From positions 1 to 8,099 of the forward strand of contig JABJDN010000093.1 in NCBI GenBank assembly GCA_018665385.1: 8,099 bases of DNA, written 5' to 3'. The notes beneath the pieces are model-generated. The model was not told where the DNA came from, searched no databases, and worked only from the letters and a program-made list of their open reading frames with translations. This document shows, piece by piece, positions 1-6,486 of the stretch (position 1 is the first letter of the stretch; every line of letters begins with the position of its first letter). Position numbers and translations under genes: made by a program. This DNA comes from Phycisphaerae bacterium (GTDB lineage: Bacteria > Planctomycetota > Phycisphaerae > Phycisphaerales > SM1A02).

Positions 1-117
1 CGACTGTTCATTTATTGCTTTGTAATTAAAGAACTGTATGGCGGCGGCTAATAGGCAAAGAGGCAAAGAAACAGCGGCAAATAAGGTCCATTTAATTCGT
101 TTTTGATTGTGTTTCAT
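1..117 (-). CDS. Hypothetical protein, N-terminal part with membrane anchor or signal (cut by window edge)
   Basis: The frame is open from an ATG at 117-115 to the window edge, giving 39 codons. The start reads MKHNQKRIKWTLFAAVSLPL. A basic head (K2, K6, R7, K9) is followed by a hydrophobic stretch at about residues 11-30, then a polar segment. This is the layout of a signal anchor or uncleaved signal peptide, so the protein is probably membrane-bound or exported with its body outside the cytoplasm. No AxA cleavage site is obvious. A tandem 8-base duplication (AGGCAAAG, 53-60 and 61-68, + strand) lies inside the hydrophobic segment. No Shine-Dalgarno site is seen upstream; a TATAAT box lies 25 bases before the ATG. 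The gene diverges from the rightward yaaA block. Function cannot be assigned because the rest lies outside the window. Confidence 0.6.
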   Translation of the reverse strand, partial: MKHNQKRIKWTLFAAVSLPLCLLAAAIQFFNYKAINEQS

Positions 118-142
118 AAGATTAGGGCTATTAGCGTTTATT

Positions 143-148
143 ATTATA
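143..148 (-). promoter_or_regulatory. Possible -10 box for the leftward gene at the left edge
   Basis: On the minus strand a perfect TATAAT lies 25 bases upstream of the ATG at 117. The best -35 candidate at 16-base spacing (TTGTTC) matches the consensus only in its first three bases. Sequence match only; the AT-rich setting makes chance matches likely. Confidence 0.35.
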
Positions 149-214
149 CGGGAACAGCCATGATGAACAATCACAACGGTTATGTAACAAATATGAATCC
201 CCCACCGCTTTATG

Positions 215-246
215 AAACGTCCTTTCTTAGGAAAGGGCGTTTTTCT
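215..246 (+). terminator. Rho-independent terminator with no evident upstream gene
   Basis: ACGTCCTTTC (217-226), loop TTAG (227-230) and GAAAGGGCGT (231-240) form a 10-base-pair stem with one G-U pair. It can be extended by two A-T pairs (215-216 with 241-242) and runs into a T-rich tract, TTTTTCTT. In the rightward direction this is a good intrinsic terminator. In the leftward direction the T tract is poor. It sits between two divergent genes, so it would end a short rightward transcript starting somewhere in about 118-210, such as a small RNA or a leader. Confidence 0.65.
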
Positions 247-291
247 TATAATGGGCTCATGTATGGAATCACTTTATAGACGGGGAAGCAT

Positions 292-297
292 TATAAT
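292..297 (+). promoter_or_regulatory. Possible -10 box for the small peptide-yaaA-transporter block
   Basis: A perfect TATAAT lies nine bases before the ATG at 307. No convincing -35 hexamer is found at 16-18 bases upstream; TCACTT at 269-274 is the nearest. The position just after the orphan terminator and before the first rightward gene suits a promoter. Transcription from here would start at or very near the ATG, giving a leaderless or nearly leaderless message. Confidence 0.4.
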
Positions 298-306
298 TTA
301 TAAAGA

Positions 307-390
307 ATGATTTTTATAAGAATAATAGCAGTACTTATTTTCACTTCCATTGGGGTAGCAATTATCACTCTATTGATGCAATTTTGTTAA
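307..390 (+). CDS. Possible 27-residue single-pass membrane peptide
   Basis: ATG at 307 to TAA at 388-390. The peptide begins MIFIRIIAVLIFTSIGVAII and ends TLLMQFC. It is almost wholly hydrophobic with one arginine near the start, so it could form one transmembrane helix with the N-terminus inside. It stops 19 bases before yaaA, the same spacing as between yaaA and the next gene. Its ATG sits nine bases after a TATAAT box, which resembles the leaderless layout seen at other genes in this window. There is no Shine-Dalgarno site. No family is recognised. Short AT-rich frames can be hydrophobic by chance, so this may be only the leader of yaaA; conservation in relatives would decide. Confidence 0.4.
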   Translation: MIFIRIIAVLIFTSIGVAIITLLMQFC

Positions 391-409
391 TTGACGGGGA
401 AAATGTTCT

Positions 410-1186
410 ATGCCAAAATTTATAGCAATACTTTCACCGGCAAAGACACTAGATATGAGCTGTATTCATAAGGCCAAGATGAGTAATTCTCGACTTGCAT
501 CACAAACGAAATTACTTGCTTTAAAAATGAAAAATTGCTCTTCGCTCGAATTGGCTACATTAATGAAAATCTCCAACAAGCTCTCTCAACTAAATGTTGA
601 ACGCTGGCAGGCTTTTGGCGACAAAAAGAATGAGACTGCTTCTGCAGTATTCTGTTTTCAAGGTCAGGTATATAAAGGTTTAGATGCTTCGACGTTGGAT
701 AAAAAAGCATTAGATTTTAGTCAAGACTGCATTAGGATTTTAAGTGGATTGTATGGACTACTTAGACCTTTAGATAAAATCGAAGCATACCGTTTAGAAA
801 TGGGCACGAGACTTAAAACGGACAAAGGGAAAAACCTGTATGAATTTTGGGGAGATGCAATTACAGATTTGCTCAGTAAAGACATCAAAAAGATTGATGC
901 TCAATGGGTACTTAATCTAGCGAGTCAGGAATATTGCAAAGCTTTGAACCTAGATCAATTAGGAGTGCCAATCATTAACACTACGTTCCTAGAGAGGTCA
1001 GGCGGTAAGACACGTTTTGTCTCTTTTAGTGCTAAAACAGCTCGAGGTCTGATGGCTCGCTGGTTATGTATGTCAAAGCCAAAAAAATTAGATGATTGCA
1101 AAAAATTTAACGTAGGCGGCTATAAGTTTGATTTTTCAATGAGTGAGAATACTACATTAGTATTTGTAAAAAACAAAGTTGCATGA
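410..1186 (+). CDS. yaaA: Peroxide stress protein YaaA (UPF0246/DUF328 family)
   Basis: The 258-residue product is full length for the YaaA family and can be aligned along its whole length with what I know of the E. coli protein. Family landmarks visible are SPAKTLD (9-15), GQVYKGL (85-91), LSGLYGLLRPLD (111-122) followed by YRLEMG (127-132), NLYEFWGD (142-149), NLASQEY (169-175), AKTARGLMARW (208-218) and FNVGGYKFD (233-241). In E. coli, YaaA is cytoplasmic, is induced by hydrogen peroxide under OxyR and lowers free intracellular iron, limiting Fenton damage. Whether that role holds here is inference. The start is supported by GGGGAA (396-401) eight bases upstream, one of the few clear ribosome binding sites in the window. 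The coding sequence looks more AT-rich than the leftward genes, so horizontal acquisition is possible but unproven. Confidence 0.93.
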   Translation: MPKFIAILSPAKTLDMSCIHKAKMSNSRLASQTKLLALKMKNCSSLELATLMKISNKLSQLNVERWQAFGDKKNETASAVFCFQGQVYKGLDASTLDKKALDFSQDCIRILSGLYGLLRPLDKIEAYRLEMGTRLKTDKGKNLYEFWGDAITDLLSKDIKKIDAQWVLNLASQEYCKALNLDQLGVPIINTTFLERSGGKTRFVSFSAKTARGLMARWLCMSKPKKLDDCKKFNVGGYKFDFSMSENTTLVFVKNKVA

Positions 1187-1205
1187 TGTACTTATTTGAT
1201 TTCCA

Positions 1206-2144
1206 ATGCAATATATAGGCGAAATATCAGCTCTGGCAGCTTCCGCTTGTTGGGTAATTACAGCACTTGTGCTAGCTTCTGCTGGGCGTGTTGTTGGTGC
1301 AACTGTAGTGAACGCAGTACGAATATTTATAGCTATATGTATTTTATGCATTATTCATTGGATTGCTTACGATAATCTTTGGCCAGAAATTGATAATTTT
1401 TCACTTTTATATCTTGCTATCTCAGGTGTCATAGGACTTGCTATAGGCGATCAATTTCTATATCGAGCCCTTATCGATGCTGGTCCTAGGCTAACTACTC
1501 TTGTAATCACAAGTACGCCTGCACTTACTGCAATTATTGCCTTTGCGGTACTCCATGAGACATTAAGTTATGTTGATGTACTAGCCATGCTGCTGACTAT
1601 GTCGGGTATTGCTATAGCCATTTTGACTAGAGGAGAAAAGAATGCAACCAAAAAATATCCTCGAGTTAAGATTGGGATCTTGTTTGCATTCTTAGGCGCA
1701 CTTGGACAGGCTATTGGTCTTGTTTTTGCGAAGTTGGGCATGGAAGAATCTAACCCAGATATAGTACATACACTCTATCAATCTGGAGTTACTCCGCTAT
1801 CAGCCACGTATATCAGAATGTGTTTCGGTGGAGTTGGGGCAATTGTTCTACTACTTTTTTACCTTCTTTTCAAAAGTTCAACAAGAGAAAAGAATTGTAG
1901 AATTAATTTCCAAGTATTTTTTTGCATTTTAGCGGGGACTATATTCGGCCCCGTGCTTGGTGTTTGGCTTGGTCTTATTTCCATAGAAAATATGGATACT
2001 GGGATTGCAGCAACTTTAATGAGTTTGTCACCAATTATGATATTGCCATTTGCTAAGATTATTGAGAAAGAGCAGATCACAACAAATGCTGTTGTAGGTG
2101 CGATAGTTTCTATAATGGGCGTAGCACTTTTGCTACTAAACTAA
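1206..2144 (+). CDS. EamA/DMT-superfamily transporter, ten predicted helices
   Basis: The 312-residue protein has the length and twofold repeat of drug/metabolite transporters. Hydrophobic segments fall at about residues 4-24, 33-53, 66-83, 95-115, 121-141, 155-175, 200-222, 234-256, 264-284 and 291-311, with a charged loop near 142-155 separating the two EamA halves. The halves carry related signatures: GDQFLYRAL plus TSTPALTAI with a following HE (81-118), and GPVLGVWLGL plus MSLSPIMIL with a following EKE (248-289). These inner-membrane carriers usually export or import small metabolites; the substrate cannot be read from sequence. It starts 19 bases after yaaA and is probably cotranscribed. 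No Shine-Dalgarno site is evident, so translation may depend on coupling. No strong hairpin follows the stop, and the next gene converges 18 bases away. Confidence 0.9.
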   Translation: MQYIGEISALAASACWVITALVLASAGRVVGATVVNAVRIFIAICILCIIHWIAYDNLWPEIDNFSLLYLAISGVIGLAIGDQFLYRALIDAGPRLTTLVITSTPALTAIIAFAVLHETLSYVDVLAMLLTMSGIAIAILTRGEKNATKKYPRVKIGILFAFLGALGQAIGLVFAKLGMEESNPDIVHTLYQSGVTPLSATYIRMCFGGVGAIVLLLFYLLFKSSTREKNCRINFQVFFCILAGTIFGPVLGVWLGLISIENMDTGIAATLMSLSPIMILPFAKIIEKEQITTNAVVGAIVSIMGVALLLLN

Positions 2145-2162
2145 TTTTTCTATTTTTAACCG

Positions 2163-3452
2163 TTACTCGCAGGGGCCCCAAGAGCCAAAAATGACAAGTA
2201 AATCAGATACATCCACGATGCCATTGCCATCGATGTCTGCACCGCACAAATCTTGATCAGTTTGTCCCCAAACACCAAGAAGCATTAGAATGTCTCCGAC
2301 ATCTCGAACTCCGCTGTTATCTAAATCTGCAAAGCATGTTTCTGTCAATAGCCAATGGTTCGCGTCACCTTTAACAAGGAGTTGCCCATCTTCGTTCGTC
2401 GCAACAACACGCGAAGTGATTGGCGAATCTGGTATTTGCCCGTGTAGTGATTCAGGAGAAACGCCATCAGCCCATACCATTGCTACTGAATCATAGACGG
2501 GCAACGTTAATGCGTTACATGCAACCGTTCCATCTAGACTAATTGCTAGAGCAGATATGCTAATAATATTTTTAGAGAGAGTGGCTTGTTTAAACCCATT
2601 CTCCTTAGACCATCGTGCGAGTTGTGGGCCAAGTGCTGTAGAGGACCAACTGAATGCAACGCTTCCATCTTTAGAAGGGACGATGCTGTGCGTGTATGTA
2701 CCCGTAGGAAAATCGTGGATTTCTACAATGGACGAAGTACTAGGGTTGTACCATTTATATGTTGTAGCTCCATTTGCAAATTCACCCACAAGGACTTGCC
2801 CCTGTGCATTGAAATAACGTGCTGCTGAATGGCCTTGCAAGTTTAGCAATGTAGCAAGATCTGTAACCACGCCATTATCCCAGAGCATTGCGTGATAACT
2901 TCCAGAAATTAGCATTTGGCCTGCGACTCGATTTTGCTCATCAATAGCATAGGCGTAGGTTGTATCTGCAGTTGATTCGATCAGTTGTACGCCACCTGTT
3001 TCAGTCCATAAAAATGCCTGCCAGTCGCTTGATCCTGAACCAGCAGAATAGTTACCTACAACGGAACCTTGTTCATTGATTGCAGTTAACGAAGACCATC
3101 CTGCACTACCTGTGATTGTTGCTACAACGTCAAATTCCCCAAAGGCGTTTGCAATAATTAATCTGTCATCTTGAGAGATGCCATAGCTTCCCAATCCAGC
3201 GGCAACATCATTGTTGTTAATCAACACGCCGTAACTTTCATTGAACTGCGTAACCCTCGTGACAATTTCGCCATTTGCCCAAACTATCATCTCGTTTGAA
3301 CTTTCATCAAAGTTACCCGTGAGGACTTGGCCGTTGTTCATTGCGTTAAACGATAGTGTTCCTATTAGTTCGGTTGTCACAGGTTGCGTTTGAAAACAAT
3401 CTGGATGTAGAAAGGAAAGTAGGCAGCAGGGAATCAGTATTAGAATATTCAC
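2163..3452 (-). CDS. Secreted HAF-repeat protein with C-terminal dockerin-like tail
   Basis: The 429-residue protein starts at GTG (3452-3450); an in-frame TAA lies 12 bases upstream and no ATG precedes the signal peptide, so GTG is the best start. Residues 1 to about 18 look like a short Sec signal. The body (about 30-370) contains degenerate repeats of the form 'A-I-N-x-x-G-x-V-x-G ... A-x-L-W-x-x-G', clearest at 124-154 and 169-200 and weaker at 36-62, 211-236 and 302-330. This matches the extracellular HAF repeat family and suggests a beta-propeller-like fold. The tail has two calcium loops: D376-D378-S380-V382-D384-D387 and D406-D408-N410-I412-D414-D417, each followed by L-x-x-x-G-x-W-G, with C373, C403 and C428. 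No catalytic motif is seen. The downstream neighbour in the same orientation is the esterase with the same tail type. Function unknown; extracellular or surface location is likely. Confidence 0.85.
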   Translation of the reverse strand: MNILILIPCCLLSFLHPDCFQTQPVTTELIGTLSFNAMNNGQVLTGNFDESSNEMIVWANGEIVTRVTQFNESYGVLINNNDVAAGLGSYGISQDDRLIIANAFGEFDVVATITGSAGWSSLTAINEQGSVVGNYSAGSGSSDWQAFLWTETGGVQLIESTADTTYAYAIDEQNRVAGQMLISGSYHAMLWDNGVVTDLATLLNLQGHSAARYFNAQGQVLVGEFANGATTYKWYNPSTSSIVEIHDFPTGTYTHSIVPSKDGSVAFSWSSTALGPQLARWSKENGFKQATLSKNIISISALAISLDGTVACNALTLPVYDSVAMVWADGVSPESLHGQIPDSPITSRVVATNEDGQLLVKGDANHWLLTETCFADLDNSGVRDVGDILMLLGVWGQTDQDLCGADIDGNGIVDVSDLLVIFGSWGPCE

Positions 3453-3458
3453 AATGTA

Positions 3459-3486
3459 ATATTAAACCAATGTAAACAAAATACAA
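3459..3486 (-). promoter_or_regulatory. Candidate promoter for the HAF-repeat gene
   Basis: Minus-strand TTGTAT (3486-3481), a 16-base spacer and TAATAT (3464-3459) resemble a sigma-70-type promoter. The -10 box ends six bases before the GTG start, so the transcript would be leaderless or nearly so. The region is AT-rich and the call rests on match and position only. Confidence 0.4.
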
Positions 3487-3515
3487 GAGAATTTAAAGAG
3501 AATAGATCTCATTAG

Positions 3516-4550
3516 TTATTGCAGACAAGGTCCCCAGGCGCCTAGTAGCTCTAGTAGGTCAGAAATATTGACAGTTCCGTCTTTCGTAACATCAGCGGGA
3601 GAATTGGTTTGTCCCCACTCACCGATCATAAATAAGACATCCGATACATTAACATGCTGATCGTTGTTAAAATCACCTGAGCAAGCGGGCAGTGGGTTGA
3701 TATGTGTATCAAGATAGTTAAATAATGCGTCAATACCTTCTTCAGATATAGATGGAAAATGCCCAGCTGTTGAGACTTCCCACAACTCTGTCGATCCTGC
3801 CGATGGATCATCGCAACTTTCATAGATCCACCTTGTAGTTTCATCAAAGAAGATGAACCAGTCGAAATCAAAACTTCCCCCATTTGTTGCCGTCGTGGAA
3901 CAACCATTATGTGTTGCCCAATATTCCGTCGTTGTATTCACGCCTGGGTAGGGAGTGAATCCAATTAGTCCGCCTAGCCAAAAAATAATGGGGTCAAATG
4001 TACCATGGATATTGAGGACATGGATGGGTGCCTCTGGCTGACAGTTTGCTGGATCGTTCCACATTGCTCCAGAAATACTTACAACCGAAGCAAATTTCTC
4101 TGGCGCTTCGCATGCCATGCGATGGCACATGAAACCGCCATTAGAATGCCCAATGAGATGAATGCGTTGCGGATCTATGTTGTACTGTGCTTGAATTGAT
4201 TCAACAAGTGCAAGTAAATATCCCACATGGTCAGGATTGTTGCCCCACATATCGCAACATGCATCTGTAGCATTCCAATAAAATTCTCCAAGTCCATCTT
4301 GGCTCCCATCGGGTTTTGCAAAGATGTACCCATTGTTATTGGCATCTTTTTGTAATGGGAGCAATATGTCATACCATGCTGTTGTCAGCGGTGAGTACCC
4401 ATGTAAGAAAATGACAAGAGGAAATTGCTCGGCGGGATTATAGTCCTGTGGAAGGTAGATAGGAACTTCATTAGGCGGTGTCTGATCTTCCCATTGCGCG
4501 TACGCACATTGCGACATCGATAGTGCTAGCAATAGTAATGCAGTTCTCAT
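3516..4550 (-). CDS. Secreted LpqC/PHB-depolymerase-like esterase with dockerin-like tail
   Basis: The 344-residue protein opens with a Sec signal peptide whose likely cleavage is after A18 (C-A-Y-A|Q). The alpha/beta-hydrolase core follows the polyhydroxybutyrate depolymerase/LpqC/feruloyl esterase family: oxyanion-hole H50-G51; a family-typical tryptophan and double cysteine (W92, C98-C99); nucleophile elbow GHSNGG with S136; acidic residue D186 in HGTFDP; and catalytic H264 in AGHFP. The triad is therefore complete. It probably hydrolyses an ester in a polymer or polysaccharide side chain outside the cytoplasm; the exact substrate is not readable. Residues 290-344 form two calcium loops (D293-N295-D297-H299-N301-D304 and D320-T322-D324-T326-N328-D331) ending in WGPC, like the neighbouring HAF protein. 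The gap to that neighbour is 63 bases with a candidate promoter, so they may be transcribed separately. Confidence 0.9.
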   Translation of the reverse strand: MRTALLLLALSMSQCAYAQWEDQTPPNEVPIYLPQDYNPAEQFPLVIFLHGYSPLTTAWYDILLPLQKDANNNGYIFAKPDGSQDGLGEFYWNATDACCDMWGNNPDHVGYLLALVESIQAQYNIDPQRIHLIGHSNGGFMCHRMACEAPEKFASVVSISGAMWNDPANCQPEAPIHVLNIHGTFDPIIFWLGGLIGFTPYPGVNTTTEYWATHNGCSTTATNGGSFDFDWFIFFDETTRWIYESCDDPSAGSTELWEVSTAGHFPSISEEGIDALFNYLDTHINPLPACSGDFNNDQHVNVSDVLFMIGEWGQTNSPADVTKDGTVNISDLLELLGAWGPCLQ

Positions 4551-4559
4551 CTTGATTAG

Positions 4560-4586
4560 ATTGTACTATTCCTACAAAAAATTCAA
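4560..4586 (-). promoter_or_regulatory. Candidate promoter for the secreted esterase gene
   Basis: Minus-strand TACAAT (4565-4560) lies nine bases before the ATG. Upstream, TTGAAT (4586-4581) at a 15-base spacing, or TTTGAA one base further upstream at 16, could serve as the -35 element. The short distance to the ATG and the lack of a Shine-Dalgarno site suggest a leaderless message. Confidence 0.4.
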
Positions 4587-4592
4587 AACTTA

Positions 4593-4604
4593 AATTGTAC
4601 AATT
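4593..4604. promoter_or_regulatory. 12-base perfect palindrome upstream of the esterase gene, possible operator
   Basis: AATTGTACAATT is a perfect palindrome 42 bases upstream of the esterase ATG and just upstream of its candidate -35 element. Its half site ATTGTAC recurs at 4560-4566, overlapping the candidate -10 box, with a 34-base offset (about three helical turns). This arrangement could bind a dimeric regulator. In AT-rich DNA a palindrome of this length can occur by chance, and I recognise no known operator in it. Confidence 0.3.
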
Positions 4605-4689
4605 AAAGTATGTATTTGATATTTCATGTTCAATAAATGCAGTTTTAATGTCTAGATAGCATCTAATTCATTATGTCAACAAGCAACGC

Positions 4690-6378
4690 CTATTCAGTAC
4701 TTGCAACCGCACTGCCGCAGTAGCAAGAAGCAGGGGGCATCACATCTGCACTTTTCCAAGCAAGCTTAAAAGCCTTATCAGTTATTGCTGCTTCCTCAAA
4801 TCGTTCTTGACCAATAAGAGCTTCTCGTAAACCAAGGAGAGCCCAACCATTTGCAGGGAACACTTCAAGGTCTTGAAGATATACTTTTTCTGCTTCTTGG
4901 TATTGTCCGTCAACAATTAGCAAAGCGCCATATGCATGCCGTGCTGGCATCATCCAAGGCGCTGGTTCTGCATACACAAGTTTATGTTCAAACGCGACTG
5001 CTTCTGCTAATGCATCGAGGCCTTTTTTGCGGTTTCCTGCTTTGAATTCAATTTCACCAACAAGCACGAAGCGAGCAAGTGGCATGATTTCAGCAGCTGG
5101 TTGACCGCCTAACATCCATCCTTCAACTGGAATATTTTTCACTGCTTCATCAAATAGTACGAGTTCTTCTCGCGCTTCTTGGTCTCTTCCCGTATTTGCA
5201 AAAGCAACGCCTCGTGCATAATGTTGAATTGCACGTCCAATAACGGCCCATTCTGGCGGTGTAGGTTCAGCAAGAATTTCTTCCCACAAACCAAAGCGAA
5301 CGAGCACATGCCATTTGCATGCGGCGACTCCATCGCTGATAAAACCTAGTGCTTCTAGCAAAGGCGCAGGCACTTCTTGTTCGATTGCACGAGCGGAGGA
5401 AATTGCTTCTCGTTTTCTACCTTGCAACATTGCAGCCCATGCAAGAAATTGCCGGTTGTGTGCCATATAAAAACGATACTCTCCGGCATTTGGATCCGTT
5501 TCAAACCATGCATCATCTAATGCGGCGGCTCGTCTGTTGCAATCAGCGGCATCGTCGTATCGACCAGTTTGAATCCAAATATGTGATGGCATGTGAACGA
5601 GATGCCCAGAGCCAGGAATCAAGTCAACCAGGCGGTCTGCTGCTGGCTCTGCAATTTCTGGCCATGGCGATGCTTCCATCGCGTGAATATAAAGATGGTT
5701 TGCGGCAGGGTGATTGGGGTGTATCCGCATGACACTTTCAAGAAGGGCTCGAAACTCTGGGGTCTTTTTTAATGGTTGACCTTCTAATGACCAGTATTCC
5801 CAAGGTTGGGTTACCATCATTGCCTCGGCTGTCCATGTGGTGACATCAGGATCCATCGGAAACTGTTCATGGACTGCTTCCATCGCTGCTAAATATGCAA
5901 AATGTTGGTCGGTAAAGTCTTCGGGCGTTGGATAGTTGTATCTTGTAACAATTGCTTCAATGAGAGCACGGTTTGCACCAGTTTCATATTCTTTTAGTTC
6001 ATATGCACGTTGCGCAGCTGCATATGCCCACTCATCTCTTGGGGAATCCATACTTGGGTTATTTTGATTTGGTCCTGCGGCGTAGGCAATTCCCCACCAT
6101 GCCATTGCACAGTTTGGATCATATATAGTTGCTTGCCCAAAGGATGCTATTGCACCATCAAAGTTGAAGCCAGTCATGAGCGCAAATCCTTGGTCGAACC
6201 ACTTACGCGCTTCTTCTGAATCCGTTGAAATCGTTCGGCGATGGTCACCAAGTTTTTCTAAAATCATCGGTGGTGCTTCGCCAACTGTTGGTACTTGAGG
6301 TTCCGCAAATCCGCTTTCAATGATACAAATACTTGTGAGGCACAGCAAAGTTGTAATCATTATTGTATTAATTTTCAT
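4690..6378 (-). CDS. Exported TPR-repeat protein with histidine-rich conserved core
   Basis: The 562-residue protein starts with a Sec signal peptide, probably cleaved after A25 (G-F-A|E). TPR-like helix pairs are visible at about 56-89, 268-300, 483-516 and 517-545, with further helical repeats between. A segment not typical of plain TPRs lies at 218-266 and contains IHPNHPAANHLYIHAMEAS and GSGHLVHMPSHIWIQ, giving H220, H223, H228, H232, H259, H262, H266 and then H307. From memory, this histidine motif recurs in a large family of uncharacterised TPR proteins. The C-terminus has C552-Y-C554. The histidine spacing suggests a metal, haem or catalytic site, but that is inference. The protein should be periplasmic or surface-associated. 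The start is the first ATG before the signal peptide; no Shine-Dalgarno site is present. Gaps of 108 bases upstream and 139 downstream suggest its own transcript. Confidence 0.85.
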   Translation of the reverse strand: MKINTIMITTLLCLTSICIIESGFAEPQVPTVGEAPPMILEKLGDHRRTISTDSEEARKWFDQGFALMTGFNFDGAIASFGQATIYDPNCAMAWWGIAYAAGPNQNNPSMDSPRDEWAYAAAQRAYELKEYETGANRALIEAIVTRYNYPTPEDFTDQHFAYLAAMEAVHEQFPMDPDVTTWTAEAMMVTQPWEYWSLEGQPLKKTPEFRALLESVMRIHPNHPAANHLYIHAMEASPWPEIAEPAADRLVDLIPGSGHLVHMPSHIWIQTGRYDDAADCNRRAAALDDAWFETDPNAGEYRFYMAHNRQFLAWAAMLQGRKREAISSARAIEQEVPAPLLEALGFISDGVAACKWHVLVRFGLWEEILAEPTPPEWAVIGRAIQHYARGVAFANTGRDQEAREELVLFDEAVKNIPVEGWMLGGQPAAEIMPLARFVLVGEIEFKAGNRKKGLDALAEAVAFEHKLVYAEPAPWMMPARHAYGALLIVDGQYQEAEKVYLQDLEVFPANGWALLGLREALIGQERFEEAAITDKAFKLAWKSADVMPPASCYCGSAVASTE

Positions 6379-6384
6379 AAATTT

Positions 6385-6390
6385 AGTATA
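6385..6390 (-). promoter_or_regulatory. Candidate -10 box for the TPR gene
   Basis: Minus-strand TATACT lies six bases before the ATG at 6378. No good -35 hexamer is seen at 15-18 bases upstream. The same hexamer stands in a similar position before the ATP-grasp gene, which suggests function and leaderless transcription. Confidence 0.4.
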
Positions 6391-6486
6391 CAGTCGATTG
6401 TCATTTCTGCTGTACGCATCTGGCGCATAAATATCTTACTTGAGGAAATTTGACAATATATTCTTTTCTATATAGGGCTATCAGGG

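Noticed and set aside
121..214. Possible tRNA in the left intergenic region
   Set aside because: No cloverleaf, anticodon arm or T-loop motif could be found.
160..279. 39-codon rightward frame starting ATG-ATG
   Set aside because: It reads straight through the intrinsic terminator hairpin at 215-244, has no ribosome binding site and shows no recognisable features; a real message would end before its stop.
1157..1351. 64-codon leftward frame across the yaaA-transporter junction
   Set aside because: It is antisense to the yaaA end and the first transporter helices, with no support.
2165..2180. GGGGCCCC palindrome near the convergent junction as a bidirectional terminator
   Set aside because: It has no loop and no adjoining T tract, and it encodes the conserved W-G-P-C end of the HAF protein, so codons explain it.
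2557..2828. Overlapping rightward frames of 86 and 80 codons opposite the HAF-repeat gene
   Set aside because: Both are antisense to the repeat region and show no start signals or domains.
3516..3683. Evidence for a true cellulosome
   Set aside because: Only dockerin-like tails are seen; there is no cohesin, scaffoldin or cellulase gene in the window, so a cellulosome is not claimed.
3626..3907. 93-codon leftward frame overlapping the esterase in another frame
   Set aside because: It lies wholly within the catalytic-histidine and dockerin-like region of the esterase, which is intact in its own frame.
5349..5732. 127-codon rightward frame opposite the TPR gene
   Set aside because: It is antisense to a clearly real TPR protein with signal peptide and motifs; its length reflects the composition of that gene and it has no domain or start signal.
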